DNA of 64,000 nt, from positions 4,774,001 to 4,838,000 of the forward strand of contig NZ_CP030051.1 in the NCBI RefSeq assembly GCF_004114975.1, in the 5' to 3' direction. The translations under genes and the position numbers were made by a program. Of this stretch, positions 19,337-28,632 are shown one piece after another. Positions within the stretch are counted from its first letter, which is position 1. Every line of letters starts with the position of its first letter. This stretch comes from Bradyrhizobium guangdongense. GTDB taxonomy: Bacteria > Pseudomonadota > Alphaproteobacteria > Rhizobiales > Xanthobacteraceae. Below the pieces are notes generated by a model. It did not search any database. It was not told the origin of the DNA and saw only the letters and a program-made list of their open reading frames with translations.

Positions 19337-19699
19337 ATGGATGACCGCTTACACCGAGACCGCGTCTCAAGATCTTCTCCTACTCCAGCCGCCGAGTTCA
19401 ATCCGCACGGAGTGATTGAGACCACCGAGCAGCTCCGCATCGCAATCGATCAGGGGTATGCCGGGGACAAGGTGGACGCGATTGACCCGGCAGCGGCGCC
19501 GCTTGGCACCGACGACGAAGCGGGAGGAACGTCGGACACGCCTGCTCAAGTCCGACTGGCAGCGGCACAGGAGTTACGCGCCAGGGCCGACGAGGATGGT
19601 CAAAGAACATCGGGCATTGGCTCTGCATGGTGGCTTATCGGATTTGTCGTCTTCACCGGATTAGCGATCGTCGCATCCCTAGTCTGGGTCATGTCATAA
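19337..19699 (+). CDS. Hypothetical protein with C-terminal membrane anchor
   Basis: 120 residues. The first 90 are hydrophilic and acidic (FNPHGVIETTEQLRIAIDQG...). The last 25 form one transmembrane helix (WWLIGFVVFTGLAIVASLVW) ending almost at the C-terminus, a tail-anchored topology. ATG at 19337 is chosen; a TTG nine bases earlier is also possible. No known domain recognised. Confidence 0.5.
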   Translation: MDDRLHRDRVSRSSPTPAAEFNPHGVIETTEQLRIAIDQGYAGDKVDAIDPAAAPLGTDDEAGGTSDTPAQVRLAAAQELRARADEDGQRTSGIGSAWWLIGFVVFTGLAIVASLVWVMS

Positions 19700-19827
19700 T
19701 ACAAGCTGCGCAAGACCCTTCGAGTTGCGTTTGCTCGTCCAGCAGATGCGAAACGCTTGCGTTGAGCTTTTACTAATTGAACGCTCGCGCTTCACATTTT
19801 GTTCGCCGTCAGCGGCCCACGTTGGCT

Positions 19828-20579
19828 CTAATTTCCTGTCTCAGATAGCGAAAACGCCACCAGAAGCCCGATCACCACGAGTACGCCGGTTAGCTTCTGT
19901 TCCTCCCCAATTGCTTCGGGGATCATAGTGTTTACGAGCATAGTAAGCAGTGCCCCCGCAGCGACTGCATTGACACCGGCTATGAGTTGCGGAGACGCTC
20001 CGCGCAGGAATGCGGCTCCAACCAGTGAACTCAGGCCGGAAAGTAAAGCGATGGAAAGCCACAATCCGAAGATATAGCCCGCACTTCGGCCCGCGTTACG
20101 CATGCCAACTGCACTCGAAAGCCCTTCTGGGAAATTGGACAGAAAGATCGCTGCGAACATTGCAACGCTTACGCCTTTTCCACCGAGCAGCGACAATCCG
20201 AGCACAACGCTTTCAGGTATTCCGTCCAAGAGAGAGCCAATTGCGATCGCGATGCCGCCGCCCTTGCCTGCTTGCTCCTGTTGATGGTCCGACTGCTTAC
20301 GGTGGTGCCCCCCCCACGTGCCGACACGAGATAATCGGCTGCCGCTTATGCTATCGAACCAAAGAGCGCTCCCACCACAATCGGCCATATGCCTCCTTCC
20401 TGGTAGCCATATTCGAGCAAATCGTAAGCTACGGCCGAGATCAGCACACCGCATCCAAACGACATGATGGAAGCATTGGCCCATCTGGGCATTGTTGCAA
20501 GGTAGGCGAGCGCGGCCCCCAGCACTAACGATGACGCTCCGAGCAAACCCCAGAGGCCGGCACTCAACCATACGGGCAC
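19828..20579 (-). pseudogene. ZIP-family divalent metal permease, broken by a stop and a frameshift
   Basis: The N-terminal third starts at GTG 20579 (GGAG upstream) and reads WLSAGLWGLLGASSLVLGAALA and on to VGALFGSIA, then meets TAA at 20346-20348. Translation resumes in the same frame after the stop, then needs a one-base shift at a run of eight C (20308-20315). The rest then reads IAIAIGSLLDGIPESVVLGL, the metal-binding helix of ZIP/GufA-type transporters, to the end at 19828. Two independent lesions make it a pseudogene. The poly-C shift could be a sequencing error, but the stop would remain. Confidence 0.8.
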
Positions 20580-20664
20580 TTAGCATCTCCGACGAGGTTC
20601 GATCCAGCGTTGACCGATGAACCGGAAGGGCATCCAGTACAGCGAAGCAATGTCGTTTTCGCAC

Positions 20665-21084
20665 TCACCTCAAGACCCACACGAGAACTGCGATTACGGC
20701 GCAGACAATCAGGCCAGCCACGAAGACGGAAAGCGTGGCGAACCTGCGCTGAGCCGACGGAGCGCTCTGAAGGCGTTGTTGGGGGATATCCCGGCGCGGG
20801 TAATCCAGTGCGCCGCTGTCCGCCTTCAAACTGCGCACCCGCCGGCTCGGTGCTGCGGCCTCTCGAACTTCCGGCGCGGAGCGCGGTGGCGGGGCCAGCA
20901 AATCCGGATTCAGCGTGACCTCAACGCCCTGATCTTCCAAGTAGGCGATGGTCCTTGCTAGCTCTTCGTCAGACATCCGGTCGATCGGAAGAGCTTCTCG
21001 GAGATCCTGCGTAGCCAGTTCCCCTTGGCGCCGCCCTAACTCGACGAGCCTAGCTAGAGAGCCGTTCGCCCATGACAGATGCAT
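20665..21084 (-). CDS. Membrane-anchored protein with sigma-70 region 1.1-like domain
   Basis: 139 residues. Residues about 10-60 (LVELGRRQGELATQDLREAL, then ...LPIDRMSDEELARTIAYLED) follow the pattern of sigma-70 region 1.1, the N-terminal autoinhibitory domain of RpoD. A proline/arginine-rich linker follows, and a single C-terminal transmembrane helix (LSVFVAGLIVCAVIAVLVWV) ends the protein. No sigma regions 1.2-4 are present. The start has a strong GAGGAGGAG ribosome site. In cells it should display region 1.1 on the cytoplasmic face of the membrane. Whether it binds RNA polymerase or only shares the fold is unknown. Confidence 0.72.
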   Translation of the reverse strand: MHLSWANGSLARLVELGRRQGELATQDLREALPIDRMSDEELARTIAYLEDQGVEVTLNPDLLAPPPRSAPEVREAAAPSRRVRSLKADSGALDYPRRDIPQQRLQSAPSAQRRFATLSVFVAGLIVCAVIAVLVWVLR

Positions 21085-21360
21085 GTTGCTCCTCCTCGAT
21101 CCGCCCCGTCGCAGCGCTTAGCCGGTTCAGCCATTATCAACGCAAACGGTAGATGGCGGTTCGTTGCCTTTGTGCGCTAGAGGACTGAATCCAATCGCTT
21201 TGGCCGCGGCGTACCAACCCGCTGGCCCGCGCAGCCAAAGCTCAACTGCGGCTCTGTTCGCTGTCGTACCAGCTCTCGCTCGATCTGCCGCCGTACCGTC
21301 GGAACGCTACGCCGCCTCTGTCGCTATATCCGCGTCTACTCCTCAAGAAAGGACCTGCAC

Positions 21361-21735
21361 ATGAAGAGAATGCTCGTAGCGGCCTCTGCGCTCGCCGCCG
21401 TTTCCCTGGCAACGCCAGCTCTTGCTCAGAGCGCAACGACAACTTCGCCCCAAGCCTCATCGCAGCCGTCCAACGGCTCAAAGCAAGATCTCGCCGCCGC
21501 GCAGCAGATTCAGCGGGATCTGAAGAACGCCGGCTTCACGGACGTGAAGGTTGTGGCCGAGTCCTTCGTCGTTCAGGCGAAGTCGAAGGACGGAAATCCG
21601 GTCGTGATGACCATCGGTCCGCACGGCATGTCCGTGTTCGAGGCAATGAACGCAAACGCTTCGGGCTCAAGTTCAGGAAGCTCGTCACAAGGCACGACCG
21701 GTTCGAGCTCGTCGCACCAAGGCACATCCAAGTAG
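21361..21735 (+). CDS. Secreted small protein with PepSY-like segment
   Basis: 124 residues with a clear signal peptide (MKRMLVAASALAAVSLATPALA, cleavage after ALA). The middle (AQQIQRDLKNAGFTDVKVVA ... NPVVMTIGPHG) resembles the short PepSY/DUF-type alpha-beta repeats seen in many rhizobial periplasmic proteins. The tail is Ser/Gly-rich low complexity. The ribosome site AAGAAAGGA lies upstream. Function unknown. Confidence 0.7.
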   Translation: MKRMLVAASALAAVSLATPALAQSATTTSPQASSQPSNGSKQDLAAAQQIQRDLKNAGFTDVKVVAESFVVQAKSKDGNPVVMTIGPHGMSVFEAMNANASGSSSGSSSQGTTGSSSSHQGTSK

Positions 21736-21784
21736 GGTGAGCCGGCCTGGTCTTGAGGCTGGCCACATTCGGAAGGAGCGTGAC

Positions 21785-22006
21785 ATGAGGCGACTGGCGT
21801 GGCGGAGGGCTCAGCGGCCGGCAAAGCGCCGGCGCCGGACCTGTGACGAGCCGGTCGCCCCGCTTCCGCATCGATTGAAGCAACTTGCCGAGCGAGCCAG
21901 GCGTGACGCTGCAGAGCTCCCGCCTGGCAAGGAACGAGAGGACTTTCTGCTCAAGGCAACCCAGGCAGATAATGTCCTGGAGTTTGTACGCTTGCTGCGG
22001 CGTTGA
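21785..22006 (+). CDS. Small basic hypothetical protein
   Basis: 73 residues from ATG 21785 with GGAAGGAG upstream. The N-terminal half is Arg-rich; the C-terminal half forms an amphipathic helix pair (LKQLAERARRDAAELPPGKE and EDFLLKATQADNVLEFVRLL). Proteins with this LPPGxxRExLLxKARQxE-like pattern are common in Bradyrhizobium but uncharacterised. Confidence 0.65.
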   Translation: MRRLAWRRAQRPAKRRRRTCDEPVAPLPHRLKQLAERARRDAAELPPGKEREDFLLKATQADNVLEFVRLLRR

Positions 22007-22139
22007 GCTTCGGCAAGCGCCCGGGGCCGGCGTGGCTGTGCGCAATCGTACCGACTTTCGAGCCTCGCCAGACGTCGCGCGCGAACCGGGGGCATCCCAA
22101 GTTGTTGATGCGGCCATAACACGAGATGGGTGCCTAGCG

Positions 22140-22907
22140 ATGCAGAGGTCAGAACAAGGGGGAAATTCCAGGCTCAGCCGGCGCCACCTACTCACCGCAG
22201 GACTGGCGGCGGGCTCCTCGCTGGCGCTTCCTTCGGGCAGCTCGAGAGCCGACACAATCTCGCAGCAAATGCCCTGGGCGCCGGGAGAGGCCGACAACCC
22301 TACGCCAGTGTCCGGCGGCGGGTATCAGTACCTCACGCACGACGAAGTTGCTTGGCTCGATGCAGCTGTCTCCCGATTGATACCAAAGGATGAGCTTGGG
22401 CCTGGCGCGGAAGAACTCGGGGTGACCCTCTTTATTGACCGTCAGCTCGCGGGTGCCTATGGACGGGCCGAGCGGTGGTATATGGGGGGCCCCTGGGGAA
22501 AAGGTACAGACACTCAGGGTTACCAGTCCAGGATGACGCCTGCGCAATTGTACCGAGTGGGTATCAAAGCCGTCGACGCGTATTGTCGAAGTGAGTTCGG
22601 CGGCAAACCCTTCGCGGAGCTTGACGCCGAACAGCAGGACGAAGTGCTGGGAGCACTCGAGCACGGAAAAGCCAAGCTTCAACAGATCGACGCCAAGACA
22701 TTTTTCAAACAGCTTCTCCTTAACACCCAAGAAGGATATTTCGCCGATCCCTTGTACGGCGGAAACAAGGACATGGCCGCCTGGAAGATGATCGGCTTTC
22801 CGGGAGCTCGCTATGATTATCGGGATTTCGTCAGCAAGCATGGCCAGCCCTACCCTTTGCCGCCTGTCTCGATTTACGGGCGGTCCGAGTGGATCCGGAA
22901 AGGATAG
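22140..22907 (+). CDS. Gluconate 2-dehydrogenase subunit 3 (gamma) family protein, Tat-exported
   Basis: 255 residues. The twin-arginine signal SRRHLLTAGLAAGSSLALP lies near residues 13-32, followed by the subunit-3 domain (HDEVAWLDAAVSRLIPKDEL, FFKQLLLNTQEGYFADPLYGGN, WKMIGFPG). In this enzyme family the gamma subunit carries the export signal for the flavoprotein, which has none. The next gene starts 9 bp downstream, so the three subunits form one operon. Confidence 0.9.
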   Translation: MQRSEQGGNSRLSRRHLLTAGLAAGSSLALPSGSSRADTISQQMPWAPGEADNPTPVSGGGYQYLTHDEVAWLDAAVSRLIPKDELGPGAEELGVTLFIDRQLAGAYGRAERWYMGGPWGKGTDTQGYQSRMTPAQLYRVGIKAVDAYCRSEFGGKPFAELDAEQQDEVLGALEHGKAKLQQIDAKTFFKQLLLNTQEGYFADPLYGGNKDMAAWKMIGFPGARYDYRDFVSKHGQPYPLPPVSIYGRSEWIRKG

Positions 22908-22916
22908 GGGTTGCCG

Positions 22917-24683
22917 ATGGCTACGAAGCTTCCTACCGTCGATGCGCTTCTCGTCGGTTTTGGATGGACCGGAGCCATCCTCGGTCAGGAACTGACCGAT
23001 GCCGGGTTGAATGTGCTGGCACTCGAGCGAGGCGGCTGGCGCGATACAGCGACCGACTTTGCCACATCCTTCATCCAAGACGAACTTCGGTTCTACTACC
23101 GGCACGAGCTCTTCCAAGAGCCGGCCCGTGAGACACTGAGTTTTAGAAACTCAACAATTGAAGTCGCTCTTCCCATGCGACAACTCGGCTCCTTTCTTCC
23201 GGCCTCGGGCGTGGGTGGAGCAGGAATTCATTGGAACGGGCAGAACTGGCGTTTCCTGCCGAGCGATTTCCTGACGCGCAGCCACAATACTGAACGCTAC
23301 GGTGCTGCCGCTATCCCGGACACGATGACAGTGCAGGATTGGGGCGTCACCTACGACGATCTTGAGCCCTATTACGATAGATGGGAGCATCTCTGCGGCA
23401 TCTCGGGCAAAGCGGGTAACATTAAGGGTCAGATTCAACCGGGCGGAAACCCGTTCGAGGGCCCCAGAAGCAGGGACTTTCCCAATCCGCCGATGGAGAT
23501 GACATACGGCCCAACACTGTTCGCACAGGCCGCCAGAGACATCGGGTTGAAGCCCTTCCCTGCTCCCTCGGCGAACATGTCTCGCGCCTACACCAATCCT
23601 CTGGGCGTGCAACTGGGCCCATGTACGTATTGCGGTTTCTGCGAGAAGTTTGGCTGTGGCAACTACTCTAAGGCAAGCCCGCAGACCACGATCTTGCCAG
23701 TTCTGCTTCGAAAGAAGAACTTTACGCTCAAGACCGAATGCGAGGTCATCAAGATCAACTTGGACAGCGACAAGAAACGGGCGGTCAGCGTCACCTATAT
23801 CGACACGCAGGGTGAGGAATACGAGCAGCCTGCCGAGTTGATCATCCTGAGCGCCTTCGTCCTTCACAACGTGCATTTGCTCCTGCTGTCCGGGATCGGC
23901 ACGCCCTACGACCCGAACACCGGAAGGGGAACGCTCGGCAAGAACTACGCATATCAGATCGTCTCCAGCGTCGACGTATTCTACGACGACAAGATCTTGA
24001 ACCCGTTTATCGGCGCGGGCGCGCTCGGCATGGTCGTCGACGAATTCAATGGGGACAATTTCGATCACACCAATCTGGGCTTCATTGGCGGCGGCTATAT
24101 CGCCTGCTGGAACACGAATGGTCGGCCCATCGAGACCCACCTTGTTCCAGACGGTACTCCCAAATGGGGCGCCACGTGGAAGAAGGCCGTCGTAGAAAAC
24201 TACCTGAAATCGATGTCGCTCGCCACCCACGGCTCGGTCATGAGCCATCGGGGAAATTACCTCGATCTGGATCCGACTTACCGCGATTTCCTTGGTCGGC
24301 CGCTGATGCGAATGACCTTCGATTTCACGGAGAACGAGCACAAGATGTCGGACTTCCTGACGGGGAAGACCACGGAGATCGCCCGAGCACTGAAAGCGCG
24401 GGAAATCAGAAGCAACCCGCGAAAGGGCCATTACGACATCACGCCGTACCAGACCACGCATAACACGGGGGGAGCCATCATGGGCTCAAATCCGCAGGAG
24501 AGCGTACTCAACAGGTACCTGCAACACTGGGATGTCTCAAACCTCTTTGTGATGGGCTCATCGGCGTTTCCGCAGAACGCGGGGTACAACCCCACGGGCA
24601 CGGTTGCGGCGCTGGCACTCTGGTCGGCAAACGCAATCAAGACGCAATATCTGAAAACTCCGGGACCGTTGGTCCAGCCATGA
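22917..24683 (+). CDS. GMC-family flavoprotein subunit of periplasmic polyol/gluconate dehydrogenase
   Basis: 588 residues. N-terminal FAD-binding motif in VGFGWTGAILGQEL, an atypical GxGxxG with Trp, then VLALERGG. A cluster of cysteines (CTYCGFCEKFGCGNYSK) near residue 240 is typical of the gluconate/sorbitol dehydrogenase branch. The C-terminal GMC signature includes HNTGGAIMG and GSSAFPQNAGYNPTGTVAALA, with the catalytic His/Asn pair in this region. There is no signal peptide: export is expected together with the Tat-tagged gamma subunit. It oxidises a sugar or polyol and passes electrons to the cytochrome encoded next. Confidence 0.9.
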   Translation: MATKLPTVDALLVGFGWTGAILGQELTDAGLNVLALERGGWRDTATDFATSFIQDELRFYYRHELFQEPARETLSFRNSTIEVALPMRQLGSFLPASGVGGAGIHWNGQNWRFLPSDFLTRSHNTERYGAAAIPDTMTVQDWGVTYDDLEPYYDRWEHLCGISGKAGNIKGQIQPGGNPFEGPRSRDFPNPPMEMTYGPTLFAQAARDIGLKPFPAPSANMSRAYTNPLGVQLGPCTYCGFCEKFGCGNYSKASPQTTILPVLLRKKNFTLKTECEVIKINLDSDKKRAVSVTYIDTQGEEYEQPAELIILSAFVLHNVHLLLLSGIGTPYDPNTGRGTLGKNYAYQIVSSVDVFYDDKILNPFIGAGALGMVVDEFNGDNFDHTNLGFIGGGYIACWNTNGRPIETHLVPDGTPKWGATWKKAVVENYLKSMSLATHGSVMSHRGNYLDLDPTYRDFLGRPLMRMTFDFTENEHKMSDFLTGKTTEIARALKAREIRSNPRKGHYDITPYQTTHNTGGAIMGSNPQESVLNRYLQHWDVSNLFVMGSSAFPQNAGYNPTGTVAALALWSANAIKTQYLKTPGPLVQP

Positions 24684-24694
24684 GGAGACGGAAC

Positions 24695-25951
24695 ATGTCC
24701 CTTGCGGTCCACAGAGTGGCATGGCCTCTTTCCTGCTGTATTCTCGCGCTGAGCCTGTTCTCGTTGCCCGTCCAGAGCGAGCAGTTTTCATTCGGTCAAG
24801 TCGAGCGCGGGCGCTATCTGGCGACGGCAGGAGATTGCGAAGCCTGCCACACGACCCCAGGCGGCAAGCCATTTGCCGGCGGCCGCGCAATCCCGACCCC
24901 ATTCGGAACGATCTATTCGGCCAACATCACCCCAGACCGCAAGACTGGCATCGGCGATTGGTCCGATGATCAGTTCTATCGCGCGCTCCATCAGGGCATT
25001 GCTGCCGACGGGAGCTACCTCTACCCTGCCTTTCCATACCCGTGGTACACGAAGGTCACGCGCGAGGATTCCGATGCGCTCAAGGCATTCCTGAGCTCGC
25101 TTGAGCCCATCAGCAATTCACCACCGCCGAACAAGCTTGATTGGCCGCTCAATGACCGCGTGGTGATGAAGGGCTGGAACGAACTGTTCTTCCACGAGGG
25201 GACCTTCAAACCAAACAGCCAAAAATCGCCCCAATGGAATCGGGGCGCGTACCTGGTCGAAGGGCTCGGCCACTGCGGAGCCTGCCACACTCCGACCAAC
25301 GTGCTCGGCGCTGCTAAGACAGCCTCGGCCCTCCACGGCGGCACACTGCAGGACTGGTTCGCCCCGAATCTCACTGGAGACGTGAGATCCGGTCTCGGCA
25401 GCTGGAGCGTCGATGAGATCACCACCTTCCTGAAGACCGGACGCAACTCGCGAACCGTGGCCTACGGCCCGATGTCCGAAGTCATTACATTCTCGACCTC
25501 CAAGCTGAACGACGATGATCTGAAGGCGATCGCAACGTACCTCAAGGATGTCCCGAAAGGCGAAGGCTCCGAAGACAACGCAACCAAGCCGGCCGAAGCG
25601 TCTTTAAAAGCGGGCAGAGCCCTCTACGTCGACAATTGCTCAGGCTGTCACCATATCAACGGCGAGGGTGTGCCCGCCATGTTCCCCCGCCTGCAAGGTA
25701 ATAGCACTGTCCAGGACCGCGATCCGACCACGATCGTAAGGCTCATTCTGAACGGCGCGCATGCCGCAACCACCGATGCGCGCCCCACCCAAGTATCGAT
25801 GCCGGCGTTCGATTGGAAGCTTTCGGATCAACAGGTCGCGGACCTCGCGACTTACGTCAGGAGCGCCTGGGGTAATTCTGCAGCTCCCGTACCCGCCTCC
25901 AAAGTAAAGGATCTGCGCAGTCTGGCAGCCGGCGATCGCAGCGAAAAATGA
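24695..25951 (+). CDS. Triheme cytochrome c subunit of periplasmic dehydrogenase
   Basis: 418 residues with a signal peptide and three CxxCH heme sites: CEACH (48-52), CGACH (194-198) and CSGCH (315-319). This is the usual layout of the alcohol/gluconate dehydrogenase cytochrome subunit that transfers electrons to ubiquinone. An ATG at 24680 overlaps the previous stop (ATGA), but ATG 24695 has AGGAG at proper spacing and is preferred. Last gene of the three-subunit operon. Confidence 0.9.
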   Translation: MSLAVHRVAWPLSCCILALSLFSLPVQSEQFSFGQVERGRYLATAGDCEACHTTPGGKPFAGGRAIPTPFGTIYSANITPDRKTGIGDWSDDQFYRALHQGIAADGSYLYPAFPYPWYTKVTREDSDALKAFLSSLEPISNSPPPNKLDWPLNDRVVMKGWNELFFHEGTFKPNSQKSPQWNRGAYLVEGLGHCGACHTPTNVLGAAKTASALHGGTLQDWFAPNLTGDVRSGLGSWSVDEITTFLKTGRNSRTVAYGPMSEVITFSTSKLNDDDLKAIATYLKDVPKGEGSEDNATKPAEASLKAGRALYVDNCSGCHHINGEGVPAMFPRLQGNSTVQDRDPTTIVRLILNGAHAATTDARPTQVSMPAFDWKLSDQQVADLATYVRSAWGNSAAPVPASKVKDLRSLAAGDRSEK

Positions 25952-25974
25952 CGTCTCTAGCTTAGGAAAGCAAT

Positions 25975-26208
25975 ATGAACCGTGTGAAGAGTTCTTGGGC
26001 CATCATTTCCGCCGTGATTCTAGCGTCGACGGCAGCCGCCTATGCAGCGAAGGATAAATCCAAGAGACACCTGGGATCGCTGCACATCAGGCCACCCAGG
26101 GCGCGTTCAAGCGTGACCGCAAGATCACGAGGCACATCCTCCGGAGTGAGCACGAAGAGCGCGCGGACGGGTCCCGTCGCTTGCGCTGATCTGTCGTCTC
26201 GCTCGTGA
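25975..26208 (+). CDS. Small secreted hypothetical protein, possibly truncated
   Basis: 77 residues with a plausible signal peptide (WAIISAVILASTAAAYA) and AGGAAAG upstream of the ATG. The mature part is very basic and low in structure, and resembles a coding frame that has slipped after about residue 35. It may be a decayed tail of the dehydrogenase operon. Confidence 0.4.
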   Translation: MNRVKSSWAIISAVILASTAAAYAAKDKSKRHLGSLHIRPPRARSSVTARSRGTSSGVSTKSARTGPVACADLSSRS

Positions 26209-26216
26209 TGCGAATG

Positions 26217-27326
26217 TCAGGCCGGCCTGATGAAGAAGAAGCCAAGCCCGATTAGAACATAGACGCCCACGAGCAGCAGGCCCTCGAACCAGGTCGTCTC
26301 CCCGTCCCGGGCGACGGCGTTGACGATGAACGCGGTACTGGCAATCGCAAACAGATGCAGCGGGTTCACGAAGACGAGGGTCATCGGCTTTGCCATGAAT
26401 GCCGAGATGAATACCAGCAGGGGCACGACCACGAGCACAAGCTGGATCGCGGATCCTATGCAAATGTTCAACGCAAGCGCCATTTGGTCTCGATGGGCAA
26501 ACCACCCTGCTGCAAAAATGTCCCCGCTGGTGCCGACGAGCGCCAATACAATCACTCCAAGGAATTCTGGCGTCATTCTCAGGATCGCCGCAGTCGGGAT
26601 CAGCACATCGGAGATGAATTCCGATTCCAGAGCGATGACCACAGTGCATGTGACGATGACCCCAAGCGATACGCCGAGCCCCCACGTCGGGGCGGCATCG
26701 GCCTCCTCGTCCGCAAAGACGTCGCGATGGGTGACCAACGTATATCCGAGATTTCCCGCGTAGAGCAACAGCAGCACGATCGACGCGCCTAGGCTCAACT
26801 CCTCGTCGGTGATGCGAACGTCGCGCAGATGGCCCTGTCGAGCCGTATAGTCGAAGATGGCCGGCAGCAACAATGCGATCACTGACAGGATCAGGAGAGT
26901 TGAAAGAAGGCCGGCTTTCGCTGGCTTCAATGTTTGCCGCTGCCGAGAGAGGCCGCCTATCAGGATGGCAATTCCCAACCCAAGAAGGCTCGTGCCTATG
27001 ATCGAGCCCGTGATCTGGGCCTGAACAACCGCCATGTGGCCGCTCGCAACGACGAACAGCCCCAGCACGAGTTCAGCAACGCTGCCCAGCGTAACCATGA
27101 TGAGGCCGCCGACCGTTGCACCTGCGTGTCTCGCCAATTGCTCCGTCCCGCGGCGGATCCACTCCGCGAGAACCGCTACCGCGGCGGCGCTGGTCACAAA
27201 TCGCAACCACGGAGGCGCTCCAATGAACGTCAGCACTAACGAGACCGGCACCAGCGCAAGCAAGGACATGAGTGCCATTGAAGGTCGGGCATGTTCGGTT
27301 GCAGCGCATGTCTTGCCCACCACCAT
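26217..27326 (-). CDS. CaCA-superfamily cation/proton exchanger (ChaA/CAX-like), divergent motifs
   Basis: 369 residues with about 11 membrane helices and an acidic cytoplasmic loop (about 200-215, FADEEADAAP) between two homologous halves. The alpha-1 repeat reads GSVAELVLGL ... QAQITGSIIGTSLLGLG and the alpha-2 repeat GTSGDIFAAGWFA ... ALNICIGSAIQLVL. The usual GNxxE(H/L) asparagines are replaced by Ser/Thr and the second Glu by Asp. ATG 27326 has GAGG at good spacing, 8 bp before the stop of the upstream AI-2E gene on the same strand. It is probably a Ca2+ or other cation/H+ antiporter; the ion is uncertain because of the substitutions. Confidence 0.82.
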   Translation of the reverse strand: MVVGKTCAATEHARPSMALMSLLALVPVSLVLTFIGAPPWLRFVTSAAAVAVLAEWIRRGTEQLARHAGATVGGLIMVTLGSVAELVLGLFVVASGHMAVVQAQITGSIIGTSLLGLGIAILIGGLSRQRQTLKPAKAGLLSTLLILSVIALLLPAIFDYTARQGHLRDVRITDEELSLGASIVLLLLYAGNLGYTLVTHRDVFADEEADAAPTWGLGVSLGVIVTCTVVIALESEFISDVLIPTAAILRMTPEFLGVIVLALVGTSGDIFAAGWFAHRDQMALALNICIGSAIQLVLVVVPLLVFISAFMAKPMTLVFVNPLHLFAIASTAFIVNAVARDGETTWFEGLLLVGVYVLIGLGFFFIRPA

Positions 27327-27333
27327 AAATGCC

Positions 27334-28380
27334 TCAATTACCATCCGGGATAGCGTCTATCAGGCGAGACCCGCCGTTGTGAGTGGTCGGCTTGCCCTCC
27401 CGCTGCTCGTCAGGCGCGGTTCCCTCAAAGACGGCATAGATCATAACGCTTATCGGAGCCGCGAACACCACTCCGGGCAGTCCGAAGAAGCTGCCCACCG
27501 CCAGAATACCGAACAGCATGATCGCAGGAGGAATTGCGACGAGCCGCCGCTGTATGATGGGGAGCAGGACGCTCCCCTCGATCTGCTGAATGGCAATGTA
27601 GGCCAGTATGGTCCAGACCAGAGGCGAGCCCCCCTGAGCGGTAGCGACAAGTAGCGCTGGAGCCGCGGCAATGAAGGGACCTAGGTACGGAATAAACTCA
27701 GCAAGTCCGGCGATGACACCCAACGCCAGTGGCGACGGCAATCCGATCAGCCAGGCCGCGAACGTGGTGAGCATGCTCACGATCAGCATCTGCACTGCCT
27801 GTCCGACGCTCCAGAGCTCGAGCGACTGCACGATGTGCTGTATCGTGGCTTCGACAGTCCTTCTGGATCTTCGAGGCACCACGTTGCGGAGTTCAAGGCG
27901 ATAGACGGCGGGCTGAGCCGCGATATATGCACCCATCGCGATCATGACCACTAACGAGGCCAGGACGTTGGCGCTGACGCTGACAATGCTGCCGGCCCAG
28001 CTGGTGAGGGACAGCTGGCTGGTATCGATATGCTTCAGCAGCGCAGCGCCCCACGTCGAATGCTGCAGCGCGGTTCCGATGCCTTTGGCTGCGATATCCG
28101 CGCGCTCGATCACATCTACCATTTCGCCCGAGAGAGTCGTGCCGAACATGTACGCGGCTGCGCCGACCAGGGCGAATACAGCGATCAACGTCAATCCGAT
28201 CGTTGCAGCTCGCGGAATTCCGCACCAGCGCAGCGGCTTGCTGACGATATCGAGCAAGATAGCCAGGAGCAGCGCGCCGACCGCTACCAGCAGGACCAAA
28301 CGAAAGTACCACAGCAGGAATGGAATCGTCGCGATTCCCACCGTGATCGCGACGCGTTTTGCAAATTCGGCAGTATCCAT
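27334..28380 (-). CDS. AI-2E (PerM/YdiK) family permease
   Basis: 348 residues with seven to eight membrane segments. The family core GLAEFIPYLGPFIAAAPALLVA (near residue 235) and the conserved QQIEGSVLLPIIQRRLV near 275 identify it. ATG 28380 is chosen at MDTAEFAKRVAIT; the frame is open to 28479 without supporting sequence. Members export signals, act as Na+/H+ antiporters or have unknown roles. It overlaps or abuts the CaCA exchanger, suggesting a small ion-homeostasis operon. Confidence 0.85.
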   Translation of the reverse strand: MDTAEFAKRVAITVGIATIPFLLWYFRLVLLVAVGALLLAILLDIVSKPLRWCGIPRAATIGLTLIAVFALVGAAAYMFGTTLSGEMVDVIERADIAAKGIGTALQHSTWGAALLKHIDTSQLSLTSWAGSIVSVSANVLASLVVMIAMGAYIAAQPAVYRLELRNVVPRRSRRTVEATIQHIVQSLELWSVGQAVQMLIVSMLTTFAAWLIGLPSPLALGVIAGLAEFIPYLGPFIAAAPALLVATAQGGSPLVWTILAYIAIQQIEGSVLLPIIQRRLVAIPPAIMLFGILAVGSFFGLPGVVFAAPISVMIYAVFEGTAPDEQREGKPTTHNGGSRLIDAIPDGN

Positions 28381-28632
28381 CGGCCGGTCCGCTCGAGTTC
28401 TGATTATGACATGTTTCTCGTCAGGCAGGCCGGGGCAGGAGGGACGGCCAAGCCGGTCGACCAATTCGGCTACGAGCACGCATGCTGGCCGGCGCCCTCG
28501 CCCGGTGCCGCAAGGAGGTTGCGGCGGCAGTCAGGCAACCAGAGACGTATGCCGCAAGCTCATGCATCGCTCATCCTAATTCAGTACGGATGCAACGATG
28601 GGTAACCAACTTGCGTTCCGAGGAGTCGAGAT
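28381..28632. other. Intergenic region upstream of AI-2E permease
   Basis: About 250 bases between divergent genes. I see no clear promoter box, repeat or RNA. The stretch is GC-rich at 28440-28520 and has no supported gene. Confidence 0.4.
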
